Shown here in pieces: positions 1 through 4,822 of a stretch of 5,104 nucleotides of DNA. The notes under the pieces were generated by a model, which worked only from the letters and a program-made list of their open reading frames with translations, ran no database searches and had not been told where the DNA came from. Origin of the DNA: Mucilaginibacter sp. Lineage in GTDB: Bacteria; Bacteroidota; Bacteroidia; Sphingobacteriales; Sphingobacteriaceae. Where the stretch lies: the NCBI GenBank assembly GCA_019235595.1, contig JAFAKI010000372.1, positions 1 to 5,104 on the forward strand, in the 5' to 3' direction. Position numbers and translations under genes: made by a program. Within the stretch, counting starts at the first letter, position 1. Every line of letters begins with the position of its first letter.

Positions 1-110
1 TGGAAGATGAGTTGCTTAAATACCTGGTTTACTATAACTGGGAAAGACCACATCAGGGCATCGGCGGTAAAAAGCCTATTGACATGGTCTCCCTAAACAA
101 CAAAAAATAA
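1..110 (+). CDS. C-terminal end of an insertion-sequence transposase (DDE/integrase-core type), partial
   Basis: Reading from base 3 gives about 35 residues ending at TAA (108-110). They contain Y-Y-N-W-E-R-P-H-Q-G-I-G-G-K-K-P, which matches the C-terminal signature YNxxRPHxxLxxxxP of IS3/IS481-type integrase-core transposases. The catalytic DDE residues and the rest of the gene lie upstream of the window, so whether the element is intact cannot be judged. The element's right end should lie shortly after the stop, in or near the 32-bp gap before the macro-domain gene, but I cannot identify the terminal inverted repeat without the left end. The IS3 versus IS481 assignment is uncertain; that it is a transposase tail is fairly secure. 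Confidence 0.8.
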   Translation, partial: EDELLKYLVYYNWERPHQGIGGKKPIDMVSLNNKK

Positions 111-142
111 AACCCTAATTCCATTGTCGAATTACTAAACCC

Positions 143-685
143 TTACAGCAATGACATGGTTTTTGAATTCAATAACTTTTCATATATCCCATAATTCTCC
201 TCATCAAAGCAAACAAATATTACTTTTTCAATCTGGTTATTTGATGACAAAAAGTCTTTCACCGTCCGGATCGCGATTTCCGCTGCCTTATCTTTAGGGA
301 AACTGTAAATACCCGTGCTAATATTTGGGAAGGCTATAGTTTTTACATTATTGTCTACCGCTAATTGTAGACTATTTTGATAGGCATTGCATAGTAAAGC
401 ATCCGCTCCTGTATTGTTTTTACTCCAAACCGGTCCGACGGTATGGATTACAAACCTCGCTGGCATATTTCCGGCGGTGGTAATCACGGCTTCGCCTACT
501 GCACAACCGCCCTGCTTACTTCGTATACGGATACACTCCTCCAAAATTGCCTTCCCACTGGCACGATGAATAGCGCCATCCACGCCACCACCGCCCAAAA
601 GCGAGGTGTTTGCTGCATTTACAATTGCGTCAACATGCAGTTTAGTGATGTCGCCCTTTTGCAATTCTATCCTGAGCGCGTTCAT
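143..685 (-). CDS. Macro-domain protein, O-acetyl-ADP-ribose deacetylase / ADP-ribosyl hydrolase (MacroD/YmdB type)
   Basis: This 180-residue protein is a single macro domain from end to end. Visible motifs, in order, are G-D-I-T (11-14), the ADP-ribose-binding N-A-A-N (23-26), G-G-G-G-V-D-G-A-I-H (31-40), G-E-A-V-I-T-T-A-G (64-72), H-T-V-G-P (81-85) and the phosphate loop I-S-T-G-I-Y-S-F-P (122-130). Asn26 and Asp36 align with the residues considered catalytic in E. coli YmdB. Family members remove acetyl from O-acetyl-ADP-ribose or mono-ADP-ribose from protein acidic side chains, in the cytoplasm; the physiological substrate here is unknown. The start is the ATG at 685-683, followed closely by the conserved Q-K-G-D-I-T, so it is well placed. 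It is transcribed towards the transposase fragment, with only 32 bp between stops, and away from the receiver gene. No partner gene that would define a pathway lies beside it. Confidence 0.93.
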   Translation of the reverse strand: MNALRIELQKGDITKLHVDAIVNAANTSLLGGGGVDGAIHRASGKAILEECIRIRSKQGGCAVGEAVITTAGNMPARFVIHTVGPVWSKNNTGADALLCNAYQNSLQLAVDNNVKTIAFPNISTGIYSFPKDKAAEIAIRTVKDFLSSNNQIEKVIFVCFDEENYGIYEKLLNSKTMSLL

Positions 686-725
686 GTTAAATTTCGTGTA
701 CTAATATTAAGCTTTTCAACCAATA

Positions 726-758
726 CACAATAAAATTGTTTGCGGCATTTTTATTGTG
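726..758. promoter_or_regulatory. Perfect 10-bp inverted repeat in the divergent macro/receiver spacer (candidate operator)
   Basis: CACAATAAAA (726-735) and its exact reverse complement TTTTATTGTG (749-758) are separated by 13 bp. The half-sites are 23 bp apart centre to centre, close to two helical turns, and lie between two divergent genes, as expected of an operator serving both. A TTTG at 739-742 inside the spacer, followed 19 bp later by TATTTC at 762, could be a poor -33/-7 promoter for the receiver gene. The arms are A/T-rich, so chance is a real alternative; no regulator is identified. Confidence 0.35.
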
Positions 759-766
759 GGTTATTT

Positions 767-776
767 CATGTACATG
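767..776. promoter_or_regulatory. Perfect 10-bp palindrome CATGTACATG upstream of the receiver gene
   Basis: CATGTACATG equals its own reverse complement and lies 19 bp before the receiver ATG, where a repressor or activator could act near the transcription start. Its function is unknown. The ATGs inside it are out of frame with the receiver gene, so it does not supply an alternative start. Confidence 0.25.
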
Positions 777-795
777 CTAAACCACCTTTTGAGAA

Positions 796-1173
796 ATGAA
801 GAAGCGCGTATTAATTCTGGAGGACGATCAGGACACTGCTTATATTTTGGGATTTTTGACCAGGCAGCTCAACCTGGAGGTAATTACCTCTAACAAAGCA
901 TTATTTATCCCCGACATTAAACGGTTATCGCCCGACCTGATCATATCCGATCATTTATTAGGCATCGAGCTTGGCGGTAATCTGTGCAAGACACTAAAAT
1001 CTAAAGAGTCGACCAGAGAAATACCCGTGTTACTGATATCCGGCGCCGTTGATCTTCCCAAAATTGCAAGGGAATGCGAGGCTGACGATTACGTCGCCAA
1101 ACCATTCGAAAGCAACGAAATACTGGATAAAATATGGGAATTGATCTACAAGAAAAAATTCAGTTTTGCCTGA
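796..1173 (+). CDS. Stand-alone response regulator, receiver (REC) domain only
   Basis: The 125-residue protein is a complete CheY-like receiver with no output domain. The acidic pocket is E9-D10-D11, the predicted phosphoacceptor is D52 in L-I-I-S-D-H, the conserved Ser/Thr is S82 (L-L-I-S-G-A), the aromatic switch position is Y99, and K102-P103 is the invariant K-P pair. All residues needed for phosphorylation are present. The loop after D52 reads H-L-L-G-I-E-L-G-G and lacks the common proline. Without an effector it should work by protein contact, in a phosphorelay or as a partner of a hybrid kinase, but no histidine kinase is visible in the window. The ATG at 796 is the only sensible start because an in-frame TGA sits at 790-792; the Shine-Dalgarno is poor, as is usual in Bacteroidetes. 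Its stop codon directly touches that of dapF on the other strand. Confidence 0.92.
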   Translation: MKKRVLILEDDQDTAYILGFLTRQLNLEVITSNKALFIPDIKRLSPDLIISDHLLGIELGGNLCKTLKSKESTREIPVLLISGAVDLPKIARECEADDYVAKPFESNEILDKIWELIYKKKFSFA

Positions 1174-1959
1174 CTATATCTCCACTTCCCCCTCAAAAAC
1201 CTGTTTAGCAGGCCCTTCCAAAAAGATGTGGCTGTAATGATTGCCATCGGTTTCAAAGCGGATGTTTAAATCTCCACCTAATACTTTTATCGGAGTATTT
1301 AGTTTTCCCGTTTGGTGGTTGTGTTTAGCCATTGCCAATGCAACAGCTGTTACTCCTGTTCCGCAGGCATAGGTTTCATCTTCCACTCCTCGCTCGAAGG
1401 TCCGTACGAAATACCCACCGTTTAAAGGCTCCACAAAGTTTACGTTGATGCCCTTTGCCTTATAGGTATCATTATTGCGGATTGCATGGCCGTCGTGATA
1501 AACATCTTTATTCTCCAATCCGTCAACCAACTCAATATAATGCGGCGAACCAGTGTTGAGCACATAAGCTTCGCCGTCGCGGTTAATGGTATCAACATCA
1601 ATCATTTGCAGGCTCACCCAATCACCGCTTTCTGAAATTTTGGCATGATGCGGGCCATCTACTGCCAAAAAGTTCGTTTCGTTCTCTATCACCCCAAGAA
1701 ACTTGGCGAAAGCTACAATACATCTGCCACCATTACCGCACATGCTGCTCGGCTGACCGTCGGAATTATAATACACCATCTCAAAATCGTATCCCGGGGT
1801 GTCCTGTAAAAACATCATACCGTCACCGCCAATGCCGAACCTGCGGTCGCACAACCGGGAAATCAGCGCCGGATTATGGTGATTTACAATACTTTGGCGG
1901 TTATCCACCAGAATAAAATCGTTGCCTGCACCCTGATATTTATAGAATTTAATTTTCAC
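1174..1959 (-). CDS. dapF: Diaminopimelate epimerase
   Basis: DapF interconverts LL- and meso-diaminopimelate without a cofactor, giving the precursor for lysine and for the peptidoglycan cross-link; it acts in the cytoplasm. The 261 residues cover the full two-domain fold. The two catalytic cysteines are visible: C74 in M-C-G-N-G-G-R-C and C199 in Y-A-C-G-T-G-V. Substrate-contact motifs are also present: G-A-G-N-D-F (10-15), Y-N-S-D-G (64-68), T-G-S-P-H (136-140), N-V-N-F-V-E-P (162-168) and F-E-R-G-V-E-D-E-T (188-196). The start must be the GTG at 1959-1957: an in-frame TAA lies immediately upstream (1962-1960), the next Met is residue 48 or later, and the GTG start restores the conserved N-terminus F-Y-K-Y-Q-G-A-G-N-D-F. 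It is divergent from the HtrA gene and convergent, with no gap, with the receiver gene. It stands alone; no other lysine-pathway gene is in view. Confidence 0.97.
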   Translation of the reverse strand: MKIKFYKYQGAGNDFILVDNRQSIVNHHNPALISRLCDRRFGIGGDGMMFLQDTPGYDFEMVYYNSDGQPSSMCGNGGRCIVAFAKFLGVIENETNFLAVDGPHHAKISESGDWVSLQMIDVDTINRDGEAYVLNTGSPHYIELVDGLENKDVYHDGHAIRNNDTYKAKGINVNFVEPLNGGYFVRTFERGVEDETYACGTGVTAVALAMAKHNHQTGKLNTPIKVLGGDLNIRFETDGNHYSHIFLEGPAKQVFEGEVEI

Positions 1960-2030
1960 TTATTTTTTATTGATTTTAAAGAAACTTATCGAAATCATAA
2001 GTAGTTAAAATAAACCCTTATCATCACCTG

Positions 2031-2055
2031 TTGTTAATTTAACAAAATTTAACAA
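2031..2055. promoter_or_regulatory. Tandem and inverted TTAACA element in the dapF/HtrA divergent spacer
   Basis: AATTTAACAA occurs twice, back to back and exactly (2036-2045, 2046-2055). The first copy also forms the right arm of a 15-bp near-perfect palindrome, TTGTTAA-T-TTAACAA (2031-2045). Three half-sites thus lie on about one face of the helix with 10-bp phasing. This would suit a DNA-binding protein or an intrinsically bent upstream element serving dapF (about 75 bp away) and HtrA (about 185 bp away). The rest of the 279-bp spacer (1960-2238) is AT-rich and has no coding potential that I can see. Confidence 0.35.
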
Positions 2056-2201
2056 AAAATTGGATAACTTAAGGTTGATTATAACGTCTTACTGGTATTA
2101 AATTTGACACACCAATTGTAATAAATTAAATATTGCAAAAGAAAAGTGATTTATAATATGAAACTATTATGAGGTAGTATAAAGGCCTCTACCCGTCAGA
2201 A

Positions 2202-2209
2202 TAGATTCG
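2202..2209 (+). promoter_or_regulatory. Candidate Bacteroidetes -7 box for the HtrA gene
   Basis: TAGATTCG matches the Bacteroidetes -7 consensus TAnnTTTG at all but one position and would start transcription about 25 nt before the HtrA ATG. No TTTG (-33) box lies at the usual spacing of about 19 bp. A competing candidate upstream is TTTG at 2103-2106 followed 20 bp later by TAAATATTG (2127-2135), which would give a leader of about 100 nt. I cannot choose between them from sequence. Confidence 0.3.
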
Positions 2210-2238
2210 CTTAATAATTTAAAAACAGATTAGAGAAA

Positions 2239-3792
2239 ATGAAAAAGTTTGGTTTAACAATCCTAACCGCGTTTTTAGGCGGTGCTCTGGCATTAGGCGC
2301 ATACAAAGTAATTGAGAATAAGTATGCCGATAACATGAGCATTGAGGACAAGCAAAAAGTTTACTTTACTAACAATCCTTTAAGCAACAATGGCTCATCG
2401 GATGCGCCGACTGATTTTACTGTTGCTGCTGCCGAAGTTACCCCGGCTGTTGTGTATATCCGCACCACTTATAAGAGCCAGGATAATAGCGGCCAGGATC
2501 AGATGCAGCAGTTATTTGGCGACATGTTTGGCGGCCGTATGCAGCCACAAGGCCCGCAGATGGCATCAGGTTCTGGTGTAATCATCTCTCCTGACGGTTA
2601 CATCGTGACCAACAACCACGTAGTTGAAAAAGCTGATAAAATTGAAATTACCACTAACGATCACCAGCACTTTACCGCTAAAGTGATTGGCACTGACCCG
2701 AATACCGACCTTGCCCTGATCAAGATCAGCGCTACCAATTTACCTATCGTAAAATTGGGCAACTCTGACAATGTGAAAGTAGGCGAATGGGTATTGGCTG
2801 TAGGCAACCCTTTCCGCCTGACTTCGACTGTTACAGCAGGTATCGTAAGCGCTAAAGGTCGTGGCTTAGGCCTCATCGGCAGCAATCAGGACGAAGAGCA
2901 GCAAACTCCATTTGGCCGTATGCATGTTCAACGTCAGAATGGCGGCAAACAATTGAATAAAGGTATCGAGTCATTTATCCAAACCGACGCTGCTATTAAC
3001 CCTGGTAACAGTGGTGGCGCATTGGTGAACACCAAAGGCGAGCTGATCGGCATCAACGCTGCTATCGCTTCGCAAACCGGTTCATATGAAGGTTATGGTT
3101 TTGCCATCCCTATCAACCTGGCTAAAAAAGTACTGAATGATATCCAGAAATATGGTTCGGTAAAACGTGGCTACCTGGGTGTTAGCTTTAAAGAGCTTGA
3201 CCAGGACGCTGCCGACCAATTGCACATCAATCGCAACGTTGGTTTATATGTCGATGATGTTGCTTCAGGCAGCGGAGCTGCTCAAGCCGGTTTACAACAT
3301 GGCGATATTATCACTAAAGTGAATGGTAATAAAGTATATGAGTCATCAGACTTACAGGAACCAGTTGCCCGTTTACAGCCTGGCGATAAAATTAATCTGA
3401 CGATTTTACGTGGCAGCGAAGAAAAGAATGTAAGTGTAACCCTGAAAGCCGATGCAGGCAATTTGGGCCGTACTGCTGCTGTGTCAAAATCAGCCGAAGA
3501 ATTGTACAATAAATTGGGTGCAAGCTTTAAATCGCTTACCCCTGCCGAAAAAGCTAAATACCATGTACGCTCAGGTGTGATAGTTACCCAGGTTCGTCCT
3601 GGATTACTGTTCGACGATACCCAGATCCCTGTAGGTTCTATCATTACCAGCATCAACAAACAGCCGGTTAATAACTCCGATGATATCAGCAGGGCAATTA
3701 CCAGCATGCATAACGGCAACCTGATCATCACCGGTTATTATCCTGACGGAACCGCATTTAACAATGTGTTCCAGCAAGGCGATGGCGAATAA
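2239..3792 (+). CDS. HtrA/Do-family periplasmic serine protease with two PDZ domains (DegP/DegQ-like)
   Basis: The 517-residue protein degrades or refolds misfolded envelope proteins. Residues 1-25 are a basic start followed by a hydrophobic stretch; the absence of a clear A-x-A cleavage site leaves both a cleaved signal peptide and a membrane anchor possible. The trypsin-like domain spans roughly 60-300, with triad H127 (T-N-N-H-V-V), D157 (N-T-D-L-A-L) and S258 (N-P-G-N-S-G-G-A-L). PDZ1 covers about 311-404 and begins with the carboxylate-binding G-Y-L-G-V; PDZ2 covers about 430-510. A Gln/Gly/Met-rich LA-like loop occupies about 78-109. The loop between S-A-K-G-R-G and E-S-F-I-Q-T-D-A-A (about 209-244) is clearly longer than in E. 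coli DegP. DegP versus DegQ cannot be settled by eye, so no symbol is given. It is monocistronic, with its own terminator, and divergent from dapF. The ATG at 2239 has a weak AGAG-type ribosome site. Confidence 0.95.
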   Translation: MKKFGLTILTAFLGGALALGAYKVIENKYADNMSIEDKQKVYFTNNPLSNNGSSDAPTDFTVAAAEVTPAVVYIRTTYKSQDNSGQDQMQQLFGDMFGGRMQPQGPQMASGSGVIISPDGYIVTNNHVVEKADKIEITTNDHQHFTAKVIGTDPNTDLALIKISATNLPIVKLGNSDNVKVGEWVLAVGNPFRLTSTVTAGIVSAKGRGLGLIGSNQDEEQQTPFGRMHVQRQNGGKQLNKGIESFIQTDAAINPGNSGGALVNTKGELIGINAAIASQTGSYEGYGFAIPINLAKKVLNDIQKYGSVKRGYLGVSFKELDQDAADQLHINRNVGLYVDDVASGSGAAQAGLQHGDIITKVNGNKVYESSDLQEPVARLQPGDKINLTILRGSEEKNVSVTLKADAGNLGRTAAVSKSAEELYNKLGASFKSLTPAEKAKYHVRSGVIVTQVRPGLLFDDTQIPVGSIITSINKQPVNNSDDISRAITSMHNGNLIITGYYPDGTAFNNVFQQGDGE

Positions 3793-3821
3793 TTGTTAAG
3801 TGATTAATATAAAATTCAGAG

Positions 3822-3849
3822 AAAGCCCGGTGATGAGCCGGGTTTTTTT
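3822..3849 (+). terminator. Intrinsic terminator after the HtrA gene
   Basis: CCCGG (3826-3830) pairs with CCGGG (3838-3842) around a 7-nt loop. The stem extends through a G-T pair and A-T pairs into a run of seven T (3843-3849). It begins 30 bp after the HtrA stop codon and is a textbook rho-independent terminator, supporting a single-gene transcript. It reads best on the plus strand; the A-run on the other arm is only three bases, so it is not convincingly bidirectional. Confidence 0.9.
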
Positions 3850-3873
3850 ATACCCTTGATTCTGATCAAAACA

Positions 3874-3926
3874 GTGTTTCAACCGTTTCAGTGTTTATAT
3901 ACTCTGTGACGTGAAACAGTGAAACA
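3874..3926 (+). repeat. 53-bp palindromic interspersed repeat, copy 1
   Basis: The outer arms hold paired heptamers: TGTTTCA (3875-3881) and CGTTTCA (3884-3890) on the left, and TGAAACA (3912-3918) and TGAAACA (3920-3926) on the right. The unit is therefore an imperfect inverted repeat around a spacer of about 21 bp carrying TTTATATACT at 3894-3903. By hand alignment it agrees with copy 3 at about 43 of 53 positions and with copy 2 at about 40. It lies just after the HtrA terminator and outside any gene. Its role is unknown: a REP/MITE-like palindrome or a multi-site protein-binding element. Confidence 0.8.
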
Positions 3927-3940
3927 AGAAAATCATCATC

Positions 3941-3993
3941 GTGTTTCGCCTGTTTCAGCGTTTATATACTCCTGAGAGTGAAACAATGAGAGA
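3941..3993 (+). repeat. 53-bp palindromic interspersed repeat, copy 2 (direct, right arm decayed)
   Basis: Same orientation as copy 1 and offset by exactly 67 bp with no internal gap. It holds TGTTTCG (3942-3948), TGTTTCA (3951-3957), the invariant TTTATATACT (3961-3970) and TGAAACA (3979-3985). The last heptamer has decayed to TGAGAGA (3987-3993). It ends 5 bp beyond the stop codon of the secreted-protein gene, so it would be transcribed in that gene's 3' end and could form a hairpin there. Divergence concentrated at the outer arm and the middle of the spacer suggests that the inner heptamers and the core are the constrained parts. Confidence 0.78.
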
Positions 3994-3998
3994 AGAAT

Positions 3999-4640
3999 TT
4001 ATAACATACCTTTACTTTTAGCCAAAGGCATATTTGGCGGCAATTCAAACAGTTTATCATTAATGGGTTTGCGTACAACTGATATTGCCGTGATAGTAAA
4101 TGTGAAATATTTTCTTTGCATGATTTCTTTTAATGCAATTGATCGCGACATTTCAAGAAACGCATACCAATTGCCCTCCTGGTGATTGAGGTAAAGGCGT
4201 GGATTAACAGAAAATTGTGAATTGAAATAATATATCTGTACGCCGCTATTGCAATTAAATGTTAATTTATCACATCTATATCCCATTATAGTGGTGTCAT
4301 TCTTTTTTAAATTGACTTTATATATAGTATCATGATTTATTGTAACATCATGCCATAACGCGGAATCGTTGCTTGCTATCTTATTATATATTTTTTTATT
4401 CTTATCAATATAAATCTCCCATTGACTTACATTCCCATTTAATACTGATTTATAATTGGCGCCTTTCATGTAGTAAACTTGCTTAGTGCCTATCATGCTG
4501 CTTAATTTTTCGCTGGTGATTTTTGGAGTATTTGATCTGACACTAACAGAATACACTACTTCGCCTTCAAAGCTTTTTTGAGCGAAAGTAACAGTTGTCA
4601 AAAACTGAAGGAGTATTAATAAGATAAAGGTTTTATTCAT
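3999..4640 (-). CDS. Secreted protein of unknown function, GLPGLI/DUF4412-like Bacteroidetes family
   Basis: The first 20 residues form a signal peptide: M-N-K, a hydrophobic run and a T-F-A site before Q21. The mature part of about 193 residues begins F-E-G-E-V-V-Y-S-V, continues with a Y-Y-M-K-G-A-N-Y-K segment (56-64), a single cysteine pair in Y-R-C-D-K-L-T-F-N-C (C123, C130) that may form a disulfide, and ends with L-F-E-L-P-P-N (197-203). This layout resembles small exported Bacteroidetes beta-rich proteins annotated as GLPGLI family or DUF4412; the assignment is from remembered family features, not a search, and no activity is known. I place the start at ATG 4640-4638. The frame extends two codons upstream to a TTG at 4646, but the ATG gives a normal signal peptide. 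The gene looks AT-richer than dapF or HtrA. It lies alone, bracketed by inverted copies of the 53-bp repeat. Confidence 0.8.
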   Translation of the reverse strand: MNKTFILLILLQFLTTVTFAQKSFEGEVVYSVSVRSNTPKITSEKLSSMIGTKQVYYMKGANYKSVLNGNVSQWEIYIDKNKKIYNKIASNDSALWHDVTINHDTIYKVNLKKNDTTIMGYRCDKLTFNCNSGVQIYYFNSQFSVNPRLYLNHQEGNWYAFLEMSRSIALKEIMQRKYFTFTITAISVVRKPINDKLFELPPNMPLAKSKGML

Positions 4641-4643
4641 GTT

Positions 4644-4651
4644 CAAATATA
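4644..4651 (-). promoter_or_regulatory. Perfect TAnnTTTG box 3 bp before the secreted-protein gene
   Basis: On the minus strand the sequence reads TATATTTG-AAC-ATG. The box fits the Bacteroidetes -7 consensus exactly. Transcription usually begins a few bases after such a box, which would put the start at or within a few bases of the initiation codon. No TTTG -33 box occurs 19 bp upstream (TGGA is there instead), so promoter activity is unproven and an AT-rich coincidence is possible. Confidence 0.35.
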
Positions 4652-4690
4652 TTTATTATTTAAAAAGGGATCCAGTTAAAGCCAATTTTG

Positions 4691-4743
4691 TGTTTCAGTG
4701 TTTCACTCTATAAAGTATATAAACACCGAAACAGGTGAAACAG
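4691..4743 (-). repeat. 53-bp palindromic interspersed repeat, copy 3 (inverted)
   Basis: Read on the minus strand, this copy aligns gap-free with copies 1 and 2 over 53 positions and places TTTATATACT (4723-4714) at the identical offset of 20. On the plus strand the heptamers are TGTTTCA (4691-4697), TGTTTCA (4699-4705), CGAAACA (4727-4733) and TGAAACA (4736-4742), so both arms are well preserved. It lies in the spacer between the divergent secreted-protein and pdeM genes, about 50 bp and 80 bp from their respective start codons, where it could also influence their promoters. Confidence 0.8.
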
Positions 4744-4773
4744 CCATCAAATTACTAAATGATATAGCTGTCC

Positions 4774-4781
4774 TACCTTCG
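4774..4781 (+). promoter_or_regulatory. Candidate -7 box upstream of pdeM
   Basis: TACCTTCG matches TAnnTTTG except for one C and is followed by CAGC, a common context for Bacteroidetes start sites. It would give a leader of about 35 nt for pdeM. No -33 TTTG is found at the expected distance. Confidence 0.3.
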
Positions 4782-4809
4782 CAGCTAATAATGGGTAATC
4801 CAAATTCAC

Positions 4810-4817
4810 TACATTTG
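4810..4817 (+). promoter_or_regulatory. Perfect TAnnTTTG box 5 bp before the pdeM start codon
   Basis: TACATTTG is an exact match to the -7 consensus and is separated from the ATG at 4823 by CCCTC only, so a transcript from it would start about at the A of ATG. It is an alternative to the box at 4774-4781. A TTTG -33 element is absent at 19 bp. Confidence 0.3.
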
Positions 4818-4822
4818 CCCTC

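Noticed and set aside
116..134. Inverted repeat TAATTC/GAATTA with a 7-nt loop between the two convergent stops
   Set aside because: Only six weak base pairs, with no GC clamp and no T-run. It is not convincing as a terminator or as the insertion-sequence end.
387..733. Plus-strand open frames overlapping the macro-domain gene
   Set aside because: They are shadows antisense to a gene with clear macro-domain motifs, and their products have no recognisable features.
2153..2193. Small dyads ATAATA/TATTAT and GGTAG/CTACC before the HtrA gene
   Set aside because: The stems are 5-6 bp with AT-rich or long loops, which is within chance expectation for this spacer; there is no riboswitch-like structure.
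2390..2885. Open frames within the HtrA gene on either strand
   Set aside because: They lie inside the protease domain, whose catalytic motifs are read in the main frame; their translations are low-complexity frame shadows.
3282..3731. 149-codon minus-strand open frame over the PDZ region
   Set aside because: It is antisense to well-conserved PDZ domains, with no start context or motif of its own.
4641..4646. TTG start two codons upstream for the secreted-protein gene
   Set aside because: The ATG at 4640-4638 is a better start codon and gives a standard signal peptide beginning M-N-K.
3874..4743. CRISPR array interpretation of the 53-bp repeats
   Set aside because: There are only three diverged copies, one inverted and 700 bp away, with no regular spacers and no cas genes nearby.
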